Position numbers and translations under genes: made by a program. Shown here piece after piece: positions 55,501 through 61,712 of a stretch of 64,000 bases of DNA. The stretch is from positions 2,989,135 to 3,053,134 of the forward strand of contig OY848920.1 of assembly GCA_963693285.1 (NCBI GenBank), read 5' to 3'. Numbering within the stretch: position 1 is the first letter of the stretch; the number at the start of each line of letters is the position of its first letter. A model generated the notes under the pieces. That model did not search any database. It was given only the letters and a program-made list of their open reading frames with translations, and was not told the DNA's origin. This DNA comes from Xestospongia muta. Its lineage: Eukaryota; Porifera; Demospongiae; Haplosclerida; Petrosiidae.

Positions 55501-56141
55501 AAATGTTATTTCATGTCAAAAAGAGTTACTACTGCTATACAATAGATACAAACTGACTACTACTATGTATAATCTATGAATGGTATGATATCATAGGAGT
55601 TCAGAGTGATCATGATGACAGAGCACAATAAAGACATTACAGCTGTAAATCCAAATTCATTACTGTAATGTGATATTACCAACACATTATAACTCAACTA
55701 ACATCATACACTAATGATAATACAGTGTGTTGTCATGTAATAAGTCTTGGGTCTGGGCTAATAATAAGTTATAATATAGTCCTCAGTGTTGAGATATAAC
55801 TATAGTTATAACATACTTATATGTTATAGTCTTGTATATGACTTACAACATGATGAGAATTTATGTCAGCACCTTTACATATTGCGTTCTTGATCATTTC
55901 AATATCTCCATCTCTAGCTGCTGAATATAACTCTCTATTCTATTATAAAGACAACATGTATCATGTAGTGTAGTATAGTGAAATATACAGATCAACTCTT
56001 ATAACTAAAAGACAATCTTTTAGAAAGTTATTTTGTCTATACAATAACACTGACATGTGAGTTTAGTTAGTATCACAGTGATATAGTAATAATGGGATAA
56101 TAATAGAAAGATTATAGACTTACTAGTCCATACTGAGACAT
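14896..56141 (-). CDS. Gene B: ankyrin repeat-Roc/COR-like GTPase-double Death domain protein
   Basis: Eighteen minus-strand exons join without a phase conflict: 56141-56124, 55939-55847, 51050-50952, 44715-44626, 35731-35633, 29277-29179, 25814-25716, 21535-21437, 19675-19577, 19325-19235, 19179-17348, 17301-16848, 16791-16729, 16630-16559, 15989-15711, 15614-15546, 15455-15360, 15221-14896. The sum is 4077 nt, 1358 residues plus stop. Order: ankyrin repeats (7-295), Roc-like GTPase (P-loop near 320), COR-like region, beta-rich tail (to 1057), linkers, Death 1 (1103-1195), linkers, Death 2 (about 1252-1355). DAPK1 has the same ANK-Roc/COR-Death order after its kinase; no kinase is seen here, so the likeness is architectural. 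A cytoplasmic signalling scaffold with a nucleotide switch is the likely role (inference). Introns of up to 8.9 kb are full of transposon debris. Confidence 0.82.
15360..15455 (-). CDS. Gene B linker exon 4
   Basis: 96 nt, phase 1 to 1, acceptor CATTAG and donor GTTAGT. Ser/Asn/Gln-rich linker ([19 protein letters not shown]). Confidence 0.62.
15546..15614 (-). CDS. Gene B linker exon 3
   Basis: 69 nt, phase 1 to 1, donor GTAGGT. Acidic polar linker ([19 protein letters not shown]). Confidence 0.62.
15711..15989 (-). CDS. Gene B exon: Death domain 1
   Basis: 279 nt, phase 1 to 1, acceptor TCTCAG and donor GTCAGC. Signatures: [17 protein letters not shown] (helices 1-2), [15 protein letters not shown], the family core [15 protein letters not shown] and a final helix [10 protein letters not shown]. 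Confidence 0.85.
16559..16630 (-). CDS. Gene B linker exon 2
   Basis: 72 nt, phase 1 to 1, donor GTATGA. Acidic then proline-containing linker ([18 protein letters not shown]). Confidence 0.6.
16729..16791 (-). CDS. Gene B linker exon 1
   Basis: 63 nt, phase 1 to 1, donor GTCAGT. Polar Asn/Ser/Thr/Lys linker ([20 protein letters not shown]). Confidence 0.65.
16848..17301 (-). CDS. Gene B exon: C-terminal beta-rich part of the COR-like region
   Basis: 454 nt starting in phase 0 after CAA and ending in phase 1 with donor GTGAGT. It continues FQHGVVPQ into [15 protein letters not shown], then beta-like segments ([27 protein letters not shown]), a helix with Cys ([11 protein letters not shown]) and a Cys/His patch ([12 protein letters not shown]). 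It ends WMDGFG. It looks like a continuation of the scaffold after the GTPase rather than a separate domain I can name. Confidence 0.78.
17348..19179 (-). CDS. Gene B exon: Roc-like GTPase and COR-like module
   Basis: One 1832-nt exon, 611 residues (about 296-906). G1 GPPAVGKTS lies at 320-328; G3 is LDSGGQPQF with DSGGQ at 544-548; a G4-like GTYEDK is at 634-639; then a G5-like FPVNN. Between G1 and G3 is an unusual insert of about 215 residues, rich in Ser, Lys and Glu, probably disordered. After the GTPase, PIRWYVLE and the [20 protein letters not shown] and [13 protein letters not shown] segments resemble the winged-helix COR region of Roco-type and invertebrate SGGQ-type proteins (family knowledge). 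The missing NKxD aspartate context makes nucleotide specificity uncertain. Acceptor TTCAG at 19180, donor GTAAGT at 17347. Confidence 0.85.
19235..19325 (-). CDS. Gene B exon: C-terminal ankyrin half-repeat and helix
   Basis: 30 codons plus one base. [20 protein letters not shown] is the first half of an ankyrin repeat, then an Ile/Gln-rich helix ([10 protein letters not shown]) leads into the GTPase. The phase changes here from 0 to 1, marking the domain boundary. A decayed duplicate lies at 21732-21823. Confidence 0.8.
19577..19675 (-). CDS. Gene B exon: ankyrin repeat 8
   Basis: 33 codons, phase 0 to 0, acceptor TTCTAG and donor GTTAGT. Encodes [20 protein letters not shown] then GADKQRHNK. 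Confidence 0.85.
19746..21436. other. Gene B intron, no gene
   Basis: Only short frames without domain signal. It contains a diverged repeat near 20788-21110 that recurs in the next intron. Confidence 0.55.
20788..21110. repeat. Diverged dispersed repeat, copy 1
   Basis: AAAGTCAGTTAATAATTA, TTGTGTGATGTAATGAAGTG, ACTCATCAAAGGCAAT and GCGTGAAACTAA occur in the same order in the copy at about 23360-23600. No coding sense or terminal repeats seen. Confidence 0.65.
21437..21535 (-). CDS. Gene B exon: ankyrin repeat 7
   Basis: 33 codons, phase 0 to 0, donor GTTAGT. Encodes [20 protein letters not shown] then GANLDAIDN. The intron edge AAGATATAGACAAC matches the edge of the exons at 29277 and 35731. 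Confidence 0.85.
21732..21823 (-). pseudogene. Decayed duplicate of the 19235-19325 ankyrin exon
   Basis: The minus strand reads [15 protein letters not shown] and then, in a shifted frame, [11 protein letters not shown], recalling [12 protein letters not shown] and KKLINQID of the live exon. The intron sequence beyond (TTGCTTCAGTCCAAGTACAA versus TTCTTCAGTTCAACTCCAAA) also matches. Both splice sites are lost (the acceptor AG is mutated and there is no GTAAGT) and an in-frame TGA is present. Confidence 0.65.
22130..22440 (-). other. Coding-like island, unrecognised
   Basis: Less AT-rich than its surroundings. The minus strand gives [18 protein letters not shown] then [18 protein letters not shown] and, in another frame, [14 protein letters not shown]. 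It reads like a coiled-coil or helical protein with frameshifts. I do not recognise the family; it may be a relic. Confidence 0.3.
22504..22532. repeat. (CA)n microsatellite
   Basis: An uninterrupted CA run of about 14 units. Confidence 0.95.
22549..22576. other. Short GC-rich inverted repeat
   Basis: CCTCGCT and AGCGAGG form a perfect 7-bp stem around a 14-base loop, next to the CA microsatellite. Unusual in this AT-rich DNA. Function unknown. Confidence 0.5.
23360..23600. repeat. Diverged dispersed repeat, copy 2
   Basis: Copy of 20788-21110 with TTGTGTGATATATTGAGTG, TACTCATCAAAGGCAAT and ACGTGAAACTAACTG in the same order; shorter, with several indels. Confidence 0.65.
23930..24600 (-). 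pseudogene. Non-LTR (LINE) endonuclease-domain relic
   Basis: The minus strand, across several frames, gives a [14 protein letters not shown] segment, then [20 protein letters not shown] (the GDFNxD motif of APE-type endonucleases), then [19 protein letters not shown] (the STLIDxxF motif) and a following segment with [10 protein letters not shown]. Order and spacing match the endonuclease N-terminus of Jockey/CR1/L2-type LINEs. Frames are broken by stops and shifts; no reverse transcriptase is attached. Confidence 0.6.
24820..24907. repeat. Two-copy tandem repeat of about 44 bp
   Basis: GTTCACCAGTTGATTGATGA...ACTCACAGTTTGT is followed directly by GTTCATCAGTTGATTGATAA...ACTCACAGTTTGT. Confidence 0.85.
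24910..25715. other. Gene B intron, nothing recognised
   Basis: No coding or repeat signal that I can support on either strand. Confidence 0.5.
25716..25814 (-). CDS. Gene B exon: ankyrin repeat 6
   Basis: 33 codons, phase 0 to 0, acceptor TTTTAG and donor GTTAGT. Encodes [20 protein letters not shown] then GTNLDMVDE. Its exon and exon-edge sequence resemble the neighbours (TPLH, ATLLI), indicating older intragenic exon duplication. Confidence 0.85.
27405..28640 (+). pseudogene. Ty3/Gypsy relic, unit 1 (gag start fused to pol)
   Basis: After an LTR-like stretch ending TCACATTGGTAACAAGAATG, the plus strand gives a Gypsy gag start ([26 protein letters not shown]). It jumps by internal deletion to the pol segment around [20 protein letters not shown], then, through many stops and shifts, reverse-transcriptase and RNase H landmarks ([43 protein letters not shown]). 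Family-level assignment is firm; nothing here is functional. Confidence 0.75.
29179..29277 (-). CDS. Gene B exon: ankyrin repeat 5 (duplicate copy, downstream)
   Basis: The sister of 35633-35731, ending ANLEAINE; same length, phases and splice signals. The flanking introns are also duplicated, with about 3% difference by eye. Confidence 0.85.
29552..29700 (+). mobile_element. hAT left terminus, unit 1
   Basis: TAGTGTTGTTTTAGTGCTTT starts a non-coding segment with ACTAGAACTAAAACTACATT. The 15-bp start matches, inverted and 14 of 15, the hAT right end at 43390-43404. No transposase follows. Confidence 0.55.
29900..32642 (+). pseudogene. BEL/Pao retrotransposon relic, unit 1
   Basis: Plus strand, many frames. 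The gag N-terminus reads [20 protein letters not shown]; the gag core is [20 protein letters not shown] and [17 protein letters not shown] (DUF1759-like). A zinc-knuckle block with [24 protein letters not shown] and CRKCHGPDH lies at 31109-31438. The protease-linked segment is [14 protein letters not shown]. An RT/RNase H remnant lies at 32282-32640. The catalytic YMDD region present in unit 2 is deleted here. Stops and shifts throughout. Confidence 0.78.
33920..34960 (+). pseudogene. Ty3/Gypsy relic, unit 2
   Basis: Collinear copy of the unit 1 relic (gag start, [25 protein letters not shown] segment). It ends earlier: after about 34950 the sequence turns to the reverse complement of related Gypsy sequence, so the two halves differ in rearrangement. 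Confidence 0.7.
34950..35260 (-). pseudogene. Inverted piece of the Gypsy relic in unit 2
   Basis: Phrases here are the reverse complement of unit 1 sequence near 28560-28900, for example AGATCTACACATCATTTTGT in unit 1 versus its complement at 35110-35130, and TAGCTCCATGCGAGTTGGTG versus its complement. Unit 1 has them in direct orientation, so a small inversion separates the units. Confidence 0.65.
35633..35731 (-). CDS. Gene B exon: ankyrin repeat 4 (duplicate copy, upstream)
   Basis: 99 nt, phase 0 to 0, acceptor TTTTAG and donor GTTAGT. It encodes [20 protein letters not shown] ending ANLEVVNE. It differs from the copy at 29179-29277 at three bases (two residues, AIN versus VVN). Both lie at the same place in the two units of the 6.5-kb tandem duplication, and both keep intact splice sites, so both can be spliced in frame. 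Confidence 0.8.
36006..36150 (+). mobile_element. hAT left terminus, unit 2
   Basis: Near-identical copy of 29552-29700 at the same place in unit 2. Confidence 0.55.
36390..39830 (+). pseudogene. BEL/Pao retrotransposon relic, unit 2 (with RT core)
   Basis: Same order as unit 1. The zinc-knuckle block at 37592-37924 has lost several cysteines. The segment [20 protein letters not shown] is intact at 38245-38433. The RT active-site region is present at 39129-39461 with [10 protein letters not shown], followed by [15 protein letters not shown] and RNase H-like sequence to about 39800. Many stops and shifts. Confidence 0.78.
39806..41620. repeat. Partial third copy of the unit start
   Basis: Repeats the 26490-27740 segment (LTR-like region, gag start and RT start of the Gypsy relic), with about 60 bp extra near 41180 and a different stretch at about 39960-40480. 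It ends in AACCCCAAACC and joins BEL/Pao integrase sequence. It carries no ankyrin exon. Confidence 0.75.
41270..41620 (+). pseudogene. Ty3/Gypsy relic, third partial copy
   Basis: The gag start and the [20 protein letters not shown] segment again, cut at about 41620 where BEL/Pao sequence takes over. Confidence 0.65.
41690..42529 (+). pseudogene. BEL/Pao integrase and C-terminal domain relic
   Basis: Reads EHLEVV, then [57 protein letters not shown] and [14 protein letters not shown] (integrase), then two in-frame stops near 42230-42265. It ends in an open DUF5641-like tail, [20 protein letters not shown] and [13 protein letters not shown], to a stop at 42529. It is the missing 3' part of the unit 2 BEL element, separated from it by the third unit copy. 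Confidence 0.8.
42531..42907 (+). other. Probable BEL/Pao 3' non-coding end or LTR remnant
   Basis: Sequence straight after the integrase stop with TGTAAGACTGCCTGGTCTTA and a TTTTTCAG-like end before hAT sequence. No second copy is available for confirmation; position is the only argument. Confidence 0.3.
42908..43404 (+). mobile_element. hAT transposase C-terminus and right terminal repeat
   Basis: An open frame to 43229 carries the hAT dimerisation region: [35 protein letters not shown], then [11 protein letters not shown] and stop. About 160 bp further on, ACTAAAACAATACTA (43390-43404) is the inverted partner of the hAT left ends at 29552 and 36006. The N-terminal BED finger and catalytic core are absent, so it is non-autonomous. 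Confidence 0.72.
43410..44625. other. Gene B intron, nothing recognised
   Basis: AT-rich; no supported coding segment, no terminal repeats. Confidence 0.5.
44626..44715 (-). CDS. Gene B exon: ankyrin repeat 3 (30 residues)
   Basis: Three residues shorter than its neighbours. [18 protein letters not shown] then SNIHVQD keeps the TALHHA start but lacks the NGH turn. Phase 0 to 0, acceptor TTTCAG and donor GTTAGT. Confidence 0.8.
44925..45190 (+). pseudogene. Possible hAT 5' end with BED-finger start
   Basis: A TTAGAATTGGTAATTGGAAT start and TAATTG-rich leader resemble hAT ends. At 45105 the plus strand reads [19 protein letters not shown], then an in-frame stop, then CQVCKTNM, like the first half of a BED zinc finger. 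Weak evidence. Confidence 0.35.
46891..47178 (-). repeat. 3' LTR of the nested Gypsy element
   Basis: Starts TGTCACAATC and ends CTGTCATA (plus strand). Its right end is followed directly by the polypurine tract (as its complement). Confidence 0.9.
47240..48160 (-). pseudogene. Gypsy reverse transcriptase and RNase H remnant
   Basis: At 47894-48160: [30 protein letters not shown] (catalytic YVDD intact) and [12 protein letters not shown]. At 47671-47883: [20 protein letters not shown]. Further down: [19 protein letters not shown] and an RNase H end before the polypurine tract. The RT N-terminus is truncated and there are stops between blocks. Confidence 0.78.
48754..49155 (-). pseudogene. 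Gypsy aspartic protease region
   Basis: Open frame containing [16 protein letters not shown], the retropepsin DTGA active site, with a basic region before it that may be the gag end. It is cut from upstream and downstream frames by shifts. Confidence 0.75.
49935..50220 (-). repeat. 5' LTR of the nested Gypsy element
   Basis: Starts TGTCACGATA and ends CTGTCATA (plus strand), then TAAAC, the right target-site copy. Confidence 0.9.
50952..51050 (-). CDS. Gene B exon: ankyrin repeat 2
   Basis: 33 codons, phase 0 to 0, acceptor TATAG and donor GTGAGT. The pattern [20 protein letters not shown] then NSIDM matches the TPLxxAxxxGHxxVVxxLL consensus. Confidence 0.85.
51060..52140. other. Gene B intron, nothing recognised apart from a GA run
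   Basis: Short frames only. A (GA)n run lies at 52011-52026 and an A run near 52070. Confidence 0.5.
52011..52026. repeat. (GA)n microsatellite
   Basis: Eight GA units. Confidence 0.9.
52165..54015 (-). pseudogene. Relic of a zinc-knuckle protein gene (transposon-like)
   Basis: Read on the minus strand from 54015 downward, coding-like blocks alternate frames: [80 protein letters not shown], a Cys pair in [29 protein letters not shown], then GLTPRKQW, a TAA, and [19 protein letters not shown]. It ends in [14 protein letters not shown], a CCHC zinc knuckle (C-x2-C-x4-H-x4-C), and a stop near 52170. I do not recognise the family by name; it looks like a repeated, transposon-associated animal protein. 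Confidence 0.5.
54451..54532. repeat. Two-copy tandem repeat of about 40 bp
   Basis: GTGACCTGATTTGCAAAAAG then GGAC...TGTCAAAATATT occurs twice in a row. Confidence 0.9.
54540..55840. other. Gene B intron, no supported gene
   Basis: A plus-strand open patch at 54740-55059 has no domain signal; the rest is AT-rich. Confidence 0.45.
55847..55939 (-). CDS. Gene B exon: first ankyrin repeat (N-cap)
   Basis: 31 codons, phase 0 to 0, acceptor AATAG and donor GTAAGT. The sequence [20 protein letters not shown] then KGADINSHH is a typical opening ankyrin repeat (AARxGD, GADIN). Confidence 0.85.
56124..56141 (-). CDS. Gene B exon 1 (start, MSQYGL)
   Basis: ATG opens six codons (MSQYGL) followed directly by the donor GTAAGT, phase 0, matching the phase-0 acceptor of the next exon at 55939. 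The start is chosen because the next exon begins with an ankyrin-type N-cap and no longer upstream frame is continuous. Confidence 0.65.
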
Positions 56142-56573
56142 TTTGCAAAGTGTAGGTCCTTAGCTAGTTGCTGTTCCTATGTCAGATGTCTATAGATAAT
56201 ACAGGAAGTAGGTGACATAGATAGTAATAGCTATGTATACTACATTGGAATGAGAAAACTTTACTAACTAAATCAACTGTAACCAAATTATAGTAACTAC
56301 TACTATGTATAACAGATATACTGTACACTATATGATATCATTGGATACTAATGATATGTAATATTTTAGTAGTACTAATGAATGAATTATACATTACATC
56401 AGTTGTATTGATCAGGTGACATTCCATCTTACTAGCCTACAATCAGTTACTACTACTAAAATGTATGCTAAATGTACTGCTTAGCAGTATATATAAATCA
56501 TATACATAGTTTACATACCTACTTATTTTAGTAGTCTATTTAGTAGTACAATATTAAAAGTAAAATACTTACC

Positions 56574-56768
56574 TATTCTTCTTGTCTTCGTGGTGTAACT
56601 GCGTTTGTTTGGCGGTTGTTCGTGGCAACTCTGTGCCACTCCCACTAATTCTCGCGTGGGCGACTTCCTATTTGTGTCCGGGAGGTTTAGTCTTAGTTCA
56701 CTCTTTTGTAATAATTTTATTGAGGCAGTTGTCATTTGACAGTGACCCAAATTTAGCCAGTACTCCAT
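56574..56768 (-). other. Possible upstream exon of gene B (5'UTR or alternative start)
   Basis: A minus-strand open frame starting MEYWLNLGHC ends KTRR plus one base, just before a perfect GTAAGT donor (plus 56568-56573). It is richer in GC than its surroundings. It lies 430 bp upstream of gene B's start. Its phase-1 end does not match a clear acceptor before the ATG, so it may be a 5'UTR exon. No domain is recognised. Confidence 0.35.
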
Positions 56769-58540
56769 TTTATTGTTTAACTTCGCTATTTTGAGTTCAG
56801 GATTTAAGAAAAGGTTTTCTAGACCCTAAAGCCTAAATTCTTGAGCATTCAAACAAATAACAGTCAATAGTCTCCCCTAACATGCTTTAATGTACTCTAT
56901 TGAGTAAGCCATAGTGATAATTTCAATTAAAGAGTAATAATTAACAAAGTTTAGAGAAAAAAAGACAGAAAATATAGGACAAAATAATAAGAAAAAATTA
57001 AGGTGAAAATGGAATTAAACGTGTACCTGTCAATCATGTCTTATCGATCTATAACCTGGTATGTAACTACTTATACAATAAATGGATTATCATGACATAT
57101 AAGAGGTTAACTATACAATATATTAATTAGTGTATATTACATTTGAACCTTTCTTAAGAGCTCAAGTAATAATTAATATTCATCATCATAAATAAACAAC
57201 AGCTTTTTGTACCTAGTACACAAAACACACTAATATATATCTTCTATATAATATAATGTCCACTTTTATGTTGTTTTATCGATCCATCTTATTGAATGCT
57301 ATGTCCATTTCTCTTATACTACCTCCATTCACAATTATCATTTATTCACATGTATCCATTTTATTATGTACTTTTATCATGTAGTACAGTCATATTATTT
57401 ACTGTATTGGGTCTACTTAATGTGATAGATATCAACTGAGATAACATTGATGATATTCTATTTCAATTATTACTACAATAAGTTAGTATAAGTTGAACTT
57501 GTAACTTACAAGTATTGTCATATTATGATTCCTGTGTTTTATCACATGAATGTTGTATGATATCTTATAACATGTGATAATGAAATGCTATTCGTAGACT
57601 TTTGATTAGCACTATTGTTGTCTTTTACATACTTCACATCTATTTTCTTGTGACTGTCAAATGATAATCAATTCATGTCATATGATACTAACTGTAAAAT
57701 GATAATTTACATTTACACAGATTTTTAATACCAGTATTGTTATGTCATAACTTACAATATTTGTAATATTTCTCTATATATCTTAAGAGCTTACTATCAT
57801 ATATTTCACAATATCATATTAATTTAGTATCCTGACTATGTGTGTGTGTATGTGTGTTGTACTTGTTAATTATATAATTAGCTATGTTGTCACCTAATGA
57901 ATATTGTATAAATTAATTGACATAACAGTTAATCAATTTTTTGTTACACTAACTCAGAACTATACACATTTATATGTACCTATTTGTTTAGTATATCCTG
58001 TACACTTTAACTACACAATATATCATATAATGTACATTAACTGATGATATATATACCAGACCAACAATATATACAGTTTAAATTCAGTATACTGTATAAC
58101 AGGAAATTTTCACACAGTACAAATTCTCATACATTTCGAAAGCTTCCTGGAAAATGAAAAAATTAATATCTACACATTTTATTCTTGTGGCGGTGCTAGT
58201 TGTAATCACCTACATTGGCACTCTATCAATAATTTAATTCTAAAGCACTTTACATATCTCAACAAAAGTTGTATTACCAAAAATTACTGTTATTGGATAA
58301 TATATCAGTAAAACATGCTTGAATGTCCTTCAGGTCCTCCTTATTTTAATTAAATTTTACTACAACAATTTGACATAATAGTATACAAGTTGTTGATGGA
58401 TTTGACGTTACATTTAAAAGATACATACAGTTTACAAAGCTATTGTAATCCATTTATCGATTTCATCCATTATTATATGTATATATTAGTACTATTAAGT
58501 ATATGTCTGTGTTTATAGACATTCTTCAATTAATTTTTCC

Positions 58541-58600
58541 ATTTATATGTCCATTTATCTGCTGTTAATCCATTCATCTATCCATTTATCTATTAGGTCC
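58541..58600. repeat. Degenerate CCATTTATCT repeat
   Basis: Four to five imperfect units of CCATTTATCTGT/CCATTCATCTAT in tandem. Confidence 0.7.
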
Positions 58601-60420
58601 AGTTTAAAGTCAACTCAAGATGCCCATTGTGATATCATGAAGAAGTCAATCTGACATTATGTGGTATTACCTGTTCAATTAGTGATTAATACATACTTAA
58701 ATTATAATAAACTGGACTTTTTAAAATGCATAAGAACCTCCAATTACTTAAAGAACATGTATTATGTGTAACATACATTATAATAACAGGTGTTCATGTT
58801 GGGGTCATAATCTTGCTGCCTTTATTAATGAAAGGATTGTCCATTCATGCTCATGGCCTCTTGGTATGCCATTCGTACTATGAAGTAGACTTCCATAACC
58901 TCTGGGAGATCTTTTGCTAAACTATTGATGTGGTAGTCTGGCTTAGATCATGATAAGAGGAATAGACAGTTTGTGATGTATAACTCTGGTGTTGAGTCAT
59001 GTAGATAGGACAATCTGAAAGTCCTTCATAAAGAGATGTTTGAATAAGTCAGTGAGTAGGAGCAGGATGAAGAGGAAGTTGTTTCCATGAAGCTATGATG
59101 ATGCTAGAATAATAGATTTGATCTATAACTATTTATTATGAGATATAATTATTAACACACTGTGCTTTAAAACTCATTAGAACCTTTCAATTCTTAAGAA
59201 AAATCTATGATAATCTCTTTGTCAAGATTTAAGACAAGTTTCTATTTCTAATATTACATACACAAATAATGAATTGTTGTATTTATTAGGTATAAAGACA
59301 TCACTCTACATATAGTGGTTTATGTCCCATATATGTCTTTACTGAACTTATAATTAATATAAACTTTACCATTAGTCTCTTGCAATCGTTGCATACATTA
59401 ATAAAGTATTAATGTAGTGTTGTTATAATTTTTACATAGAATTGTAACCAGTAAAGAGGACAACCTGATTGTTGAACACACCCATAAATAATACACCAAA
59501 TGATTATAATTATTACTCTTACATTTATTTTTTTAATTTGGTGTGCTACGATTTTGAATGAAGACCATCATCAATTTTCTAAATATGTCTCATCTCCTTG
59601 CCCTATGTACTATTCTTTATTTTAAACTAAGTTAAGAGTGAAGAAAATACTTTCCACTAATTTCCTTGAACTCACAATATTATAGATTTGAGGTCTTTGT
59701 CACACTAGTGTCATTATAGTCCTTCAAACTACATTATACAAAACTTTTCTATATTTATTGGAACAACAGTGTACAATCAATTAATTATTACAAACCTTAC
59801 ATTGCATACTTCAGTCATCGATTGTTTTAACAGATAATGTGACTATTTGCTATAGTCCTGGTAAATGTCCTGTCATAGCTGCTATGAGTGTAGTTATGAT
59901 AATAGACAAAGTAAAGTTGTGACAAGTGTAGACTCCCTCTCATATATAGACTGTATATAACAATGTCTTAATGTATTACGTTAAACTTACATTAACTTTA
60001 GTTGGTTGCTATATTGTGTATATAAAAACAGACACAACTTCATTAGATGTAAACATCATATACTCTAATCTATGAAGGAACATACACTATCCATACTGTT
60101 CATAGTGTTGATTTGTTATTTAACTCACATGTCAGCTGCTATAGTGATTATGGCATCTATTCATACCTAGCAGACATTGTTGGTTAATTTTAGCAAATCA
60201 GTTTAGCAGTGACATACATAATATAGAGCTCACTCTTAACACATGTCAAAGCTGTGTTACTAATAGCGGAACTATATGTTTTATAGCTTGTCAATTAATG
60301 ATATAAATTGAATATATATATAGAGGTAGTGATTATTAAGTTATGAGAGTGTTTTGGAAGTACATCAATAAAAATGCTGCAATATATATTTGGTAATCCT
60401 TATTTTTGTTATGTATTATG

Positions 60421-60500
60421 TCATGTCTCTGTCTATCTCCCACAGTGTCTCTGTCTCTGTCTCTCTATCTTTCTCTTTTTGTCTCTCTCTCTTCAGATTT
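60421..60500. repeat. Polypyrimidine CTCTGTCT tract
   Basis: Roughly 80 bases of CTCTGTCT/CTTTCTCT, giving low-complexity frames that are not genes. Confidence 0.85.
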
Positions 60501-61094
60501 TTTGTCACACAGTTGCTGCTAGCGTTATATGGATATCGTATCACTCAAACAATACCAATTCACAGAACAAGTTTTAGTCATGGCATTTTATAACGAATCT
60601 TTTTTCTCATTTCTTAATTAATTGCTTTGTTTTGAACTGTAGTTATTATTTTACCTTTTACATTTACAAAATCAAGTGTAGCATTGGTCACTGATTCCTT
60701 GATAACACATGTTGTTGTTTTAACATAATTAAAAAATGCTGTTTTTTCTGTATTTAAGAGCAATTACTAATTTGATTTCCGTTATTACAATTACTATACT
60801 AAAGTAGGTGTGGCATACTTTAAACATATTGCTATCTTTTAATTAATTCTGTACAAGTCACTTTGTTGTTATTCTGATCATTATATTTAACTAATGCTTA
60901 GTGAACAATGCGTTTGTAGTTAAAATGTACAAGATAATACTAAACAACTAGTTATGCATAAAGATGTGTTCAGTTTAAGGGGAAGTCCATCAAACATTTA
61001 CTGATCTCTGCTGTTCAATAATTGTTGATTAGTGTTACATATGTTGACACCAATGATTACAACAATTACTATGTTACTTTCACTTTTTAATGCA

Positions 61095-61465
61095 TGTGGA
61101 AAGAAGCTTGTTGCCTTCAAATCTAGCTGTAAATGTGACTAGAAAGATTGGATTACCAATGTTTACAGACTATAGAAGTTTTCCACAATAAAGTTATTAT
61201 AATGCCAACTAAGACCACCTTCTATACATTTGGATTACTAACCTTCCCAGATTATGCAGGTGTTTAACAATAGTGTATAGTATATACCAACTAAAATCAC
61301 ATTCTATTATATGCTAATAATTTTTTAGTTGCTACCAGGATTGTATTACTTTACAAAAATCTTTAAAAGAGATTAATACATGCGAAAATAAGCTTGTTGC
61401 ATCAAACCTAGCTGTAATTGTTGGATTACCAACATTTCCAGACTATGGAGGTGTTCCGTATATGT
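61095..61465 (+). repeat. Three diverged direct repeats ahead of the retroelement
   Basis: Copies near 61110-61190, 61228-61275 and 61381-61455 share AAGCTTGTTGC, CTAGCTGTAA, GGATTACCAA-T-TTTCCAGACTAT and GAGGTGTT. The last copy reads LVASNLAVIVGLPTFPDYGG in an open frame; the other two have shifts. Confidence 0.6.
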
Positions 61466-61712
61466 GAATATATATATATATATAAATCCTTATGATCAAT
61501 TATATTTGTCTCATTAATTGATTATTTATAAGTATCAATATTTATAAAAAATATCCTGAAGTATTTGTTTTTGCTATATGTTTAAATAAAGAGGTATTAA
61601 TAACAATGGCCAAATTTAAACAAAAGAAACGAAATAGAGACAGTGTTCAGTCTATTACAAACTATAGACTTACTTTATATTGTTGAATTTGTTGGTTTAA
61701 CTCAAGTATTAC

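Larger units (their letters stand above)
56820..61130. other. AT-rich spacer upstream of gene B
   Basis: About 4.3 kb without a supported gene. It contains a TG-rich run (about 57838-57858), CCATTTATCT-like units near 58541-58600 and a CT-rich tract at 60421-60500. A minus-strand patch at 58780-58920 reads LPEVMEVYFIVRMAYQEAMS but has no recognised domain. Confidence 0.5.

Noticed and set aside
60374..60593. Two overlapping plus frames rich in Ser and Leu
   Set aside because: Produced by the CTCTGTCT polypyrimidine tract.
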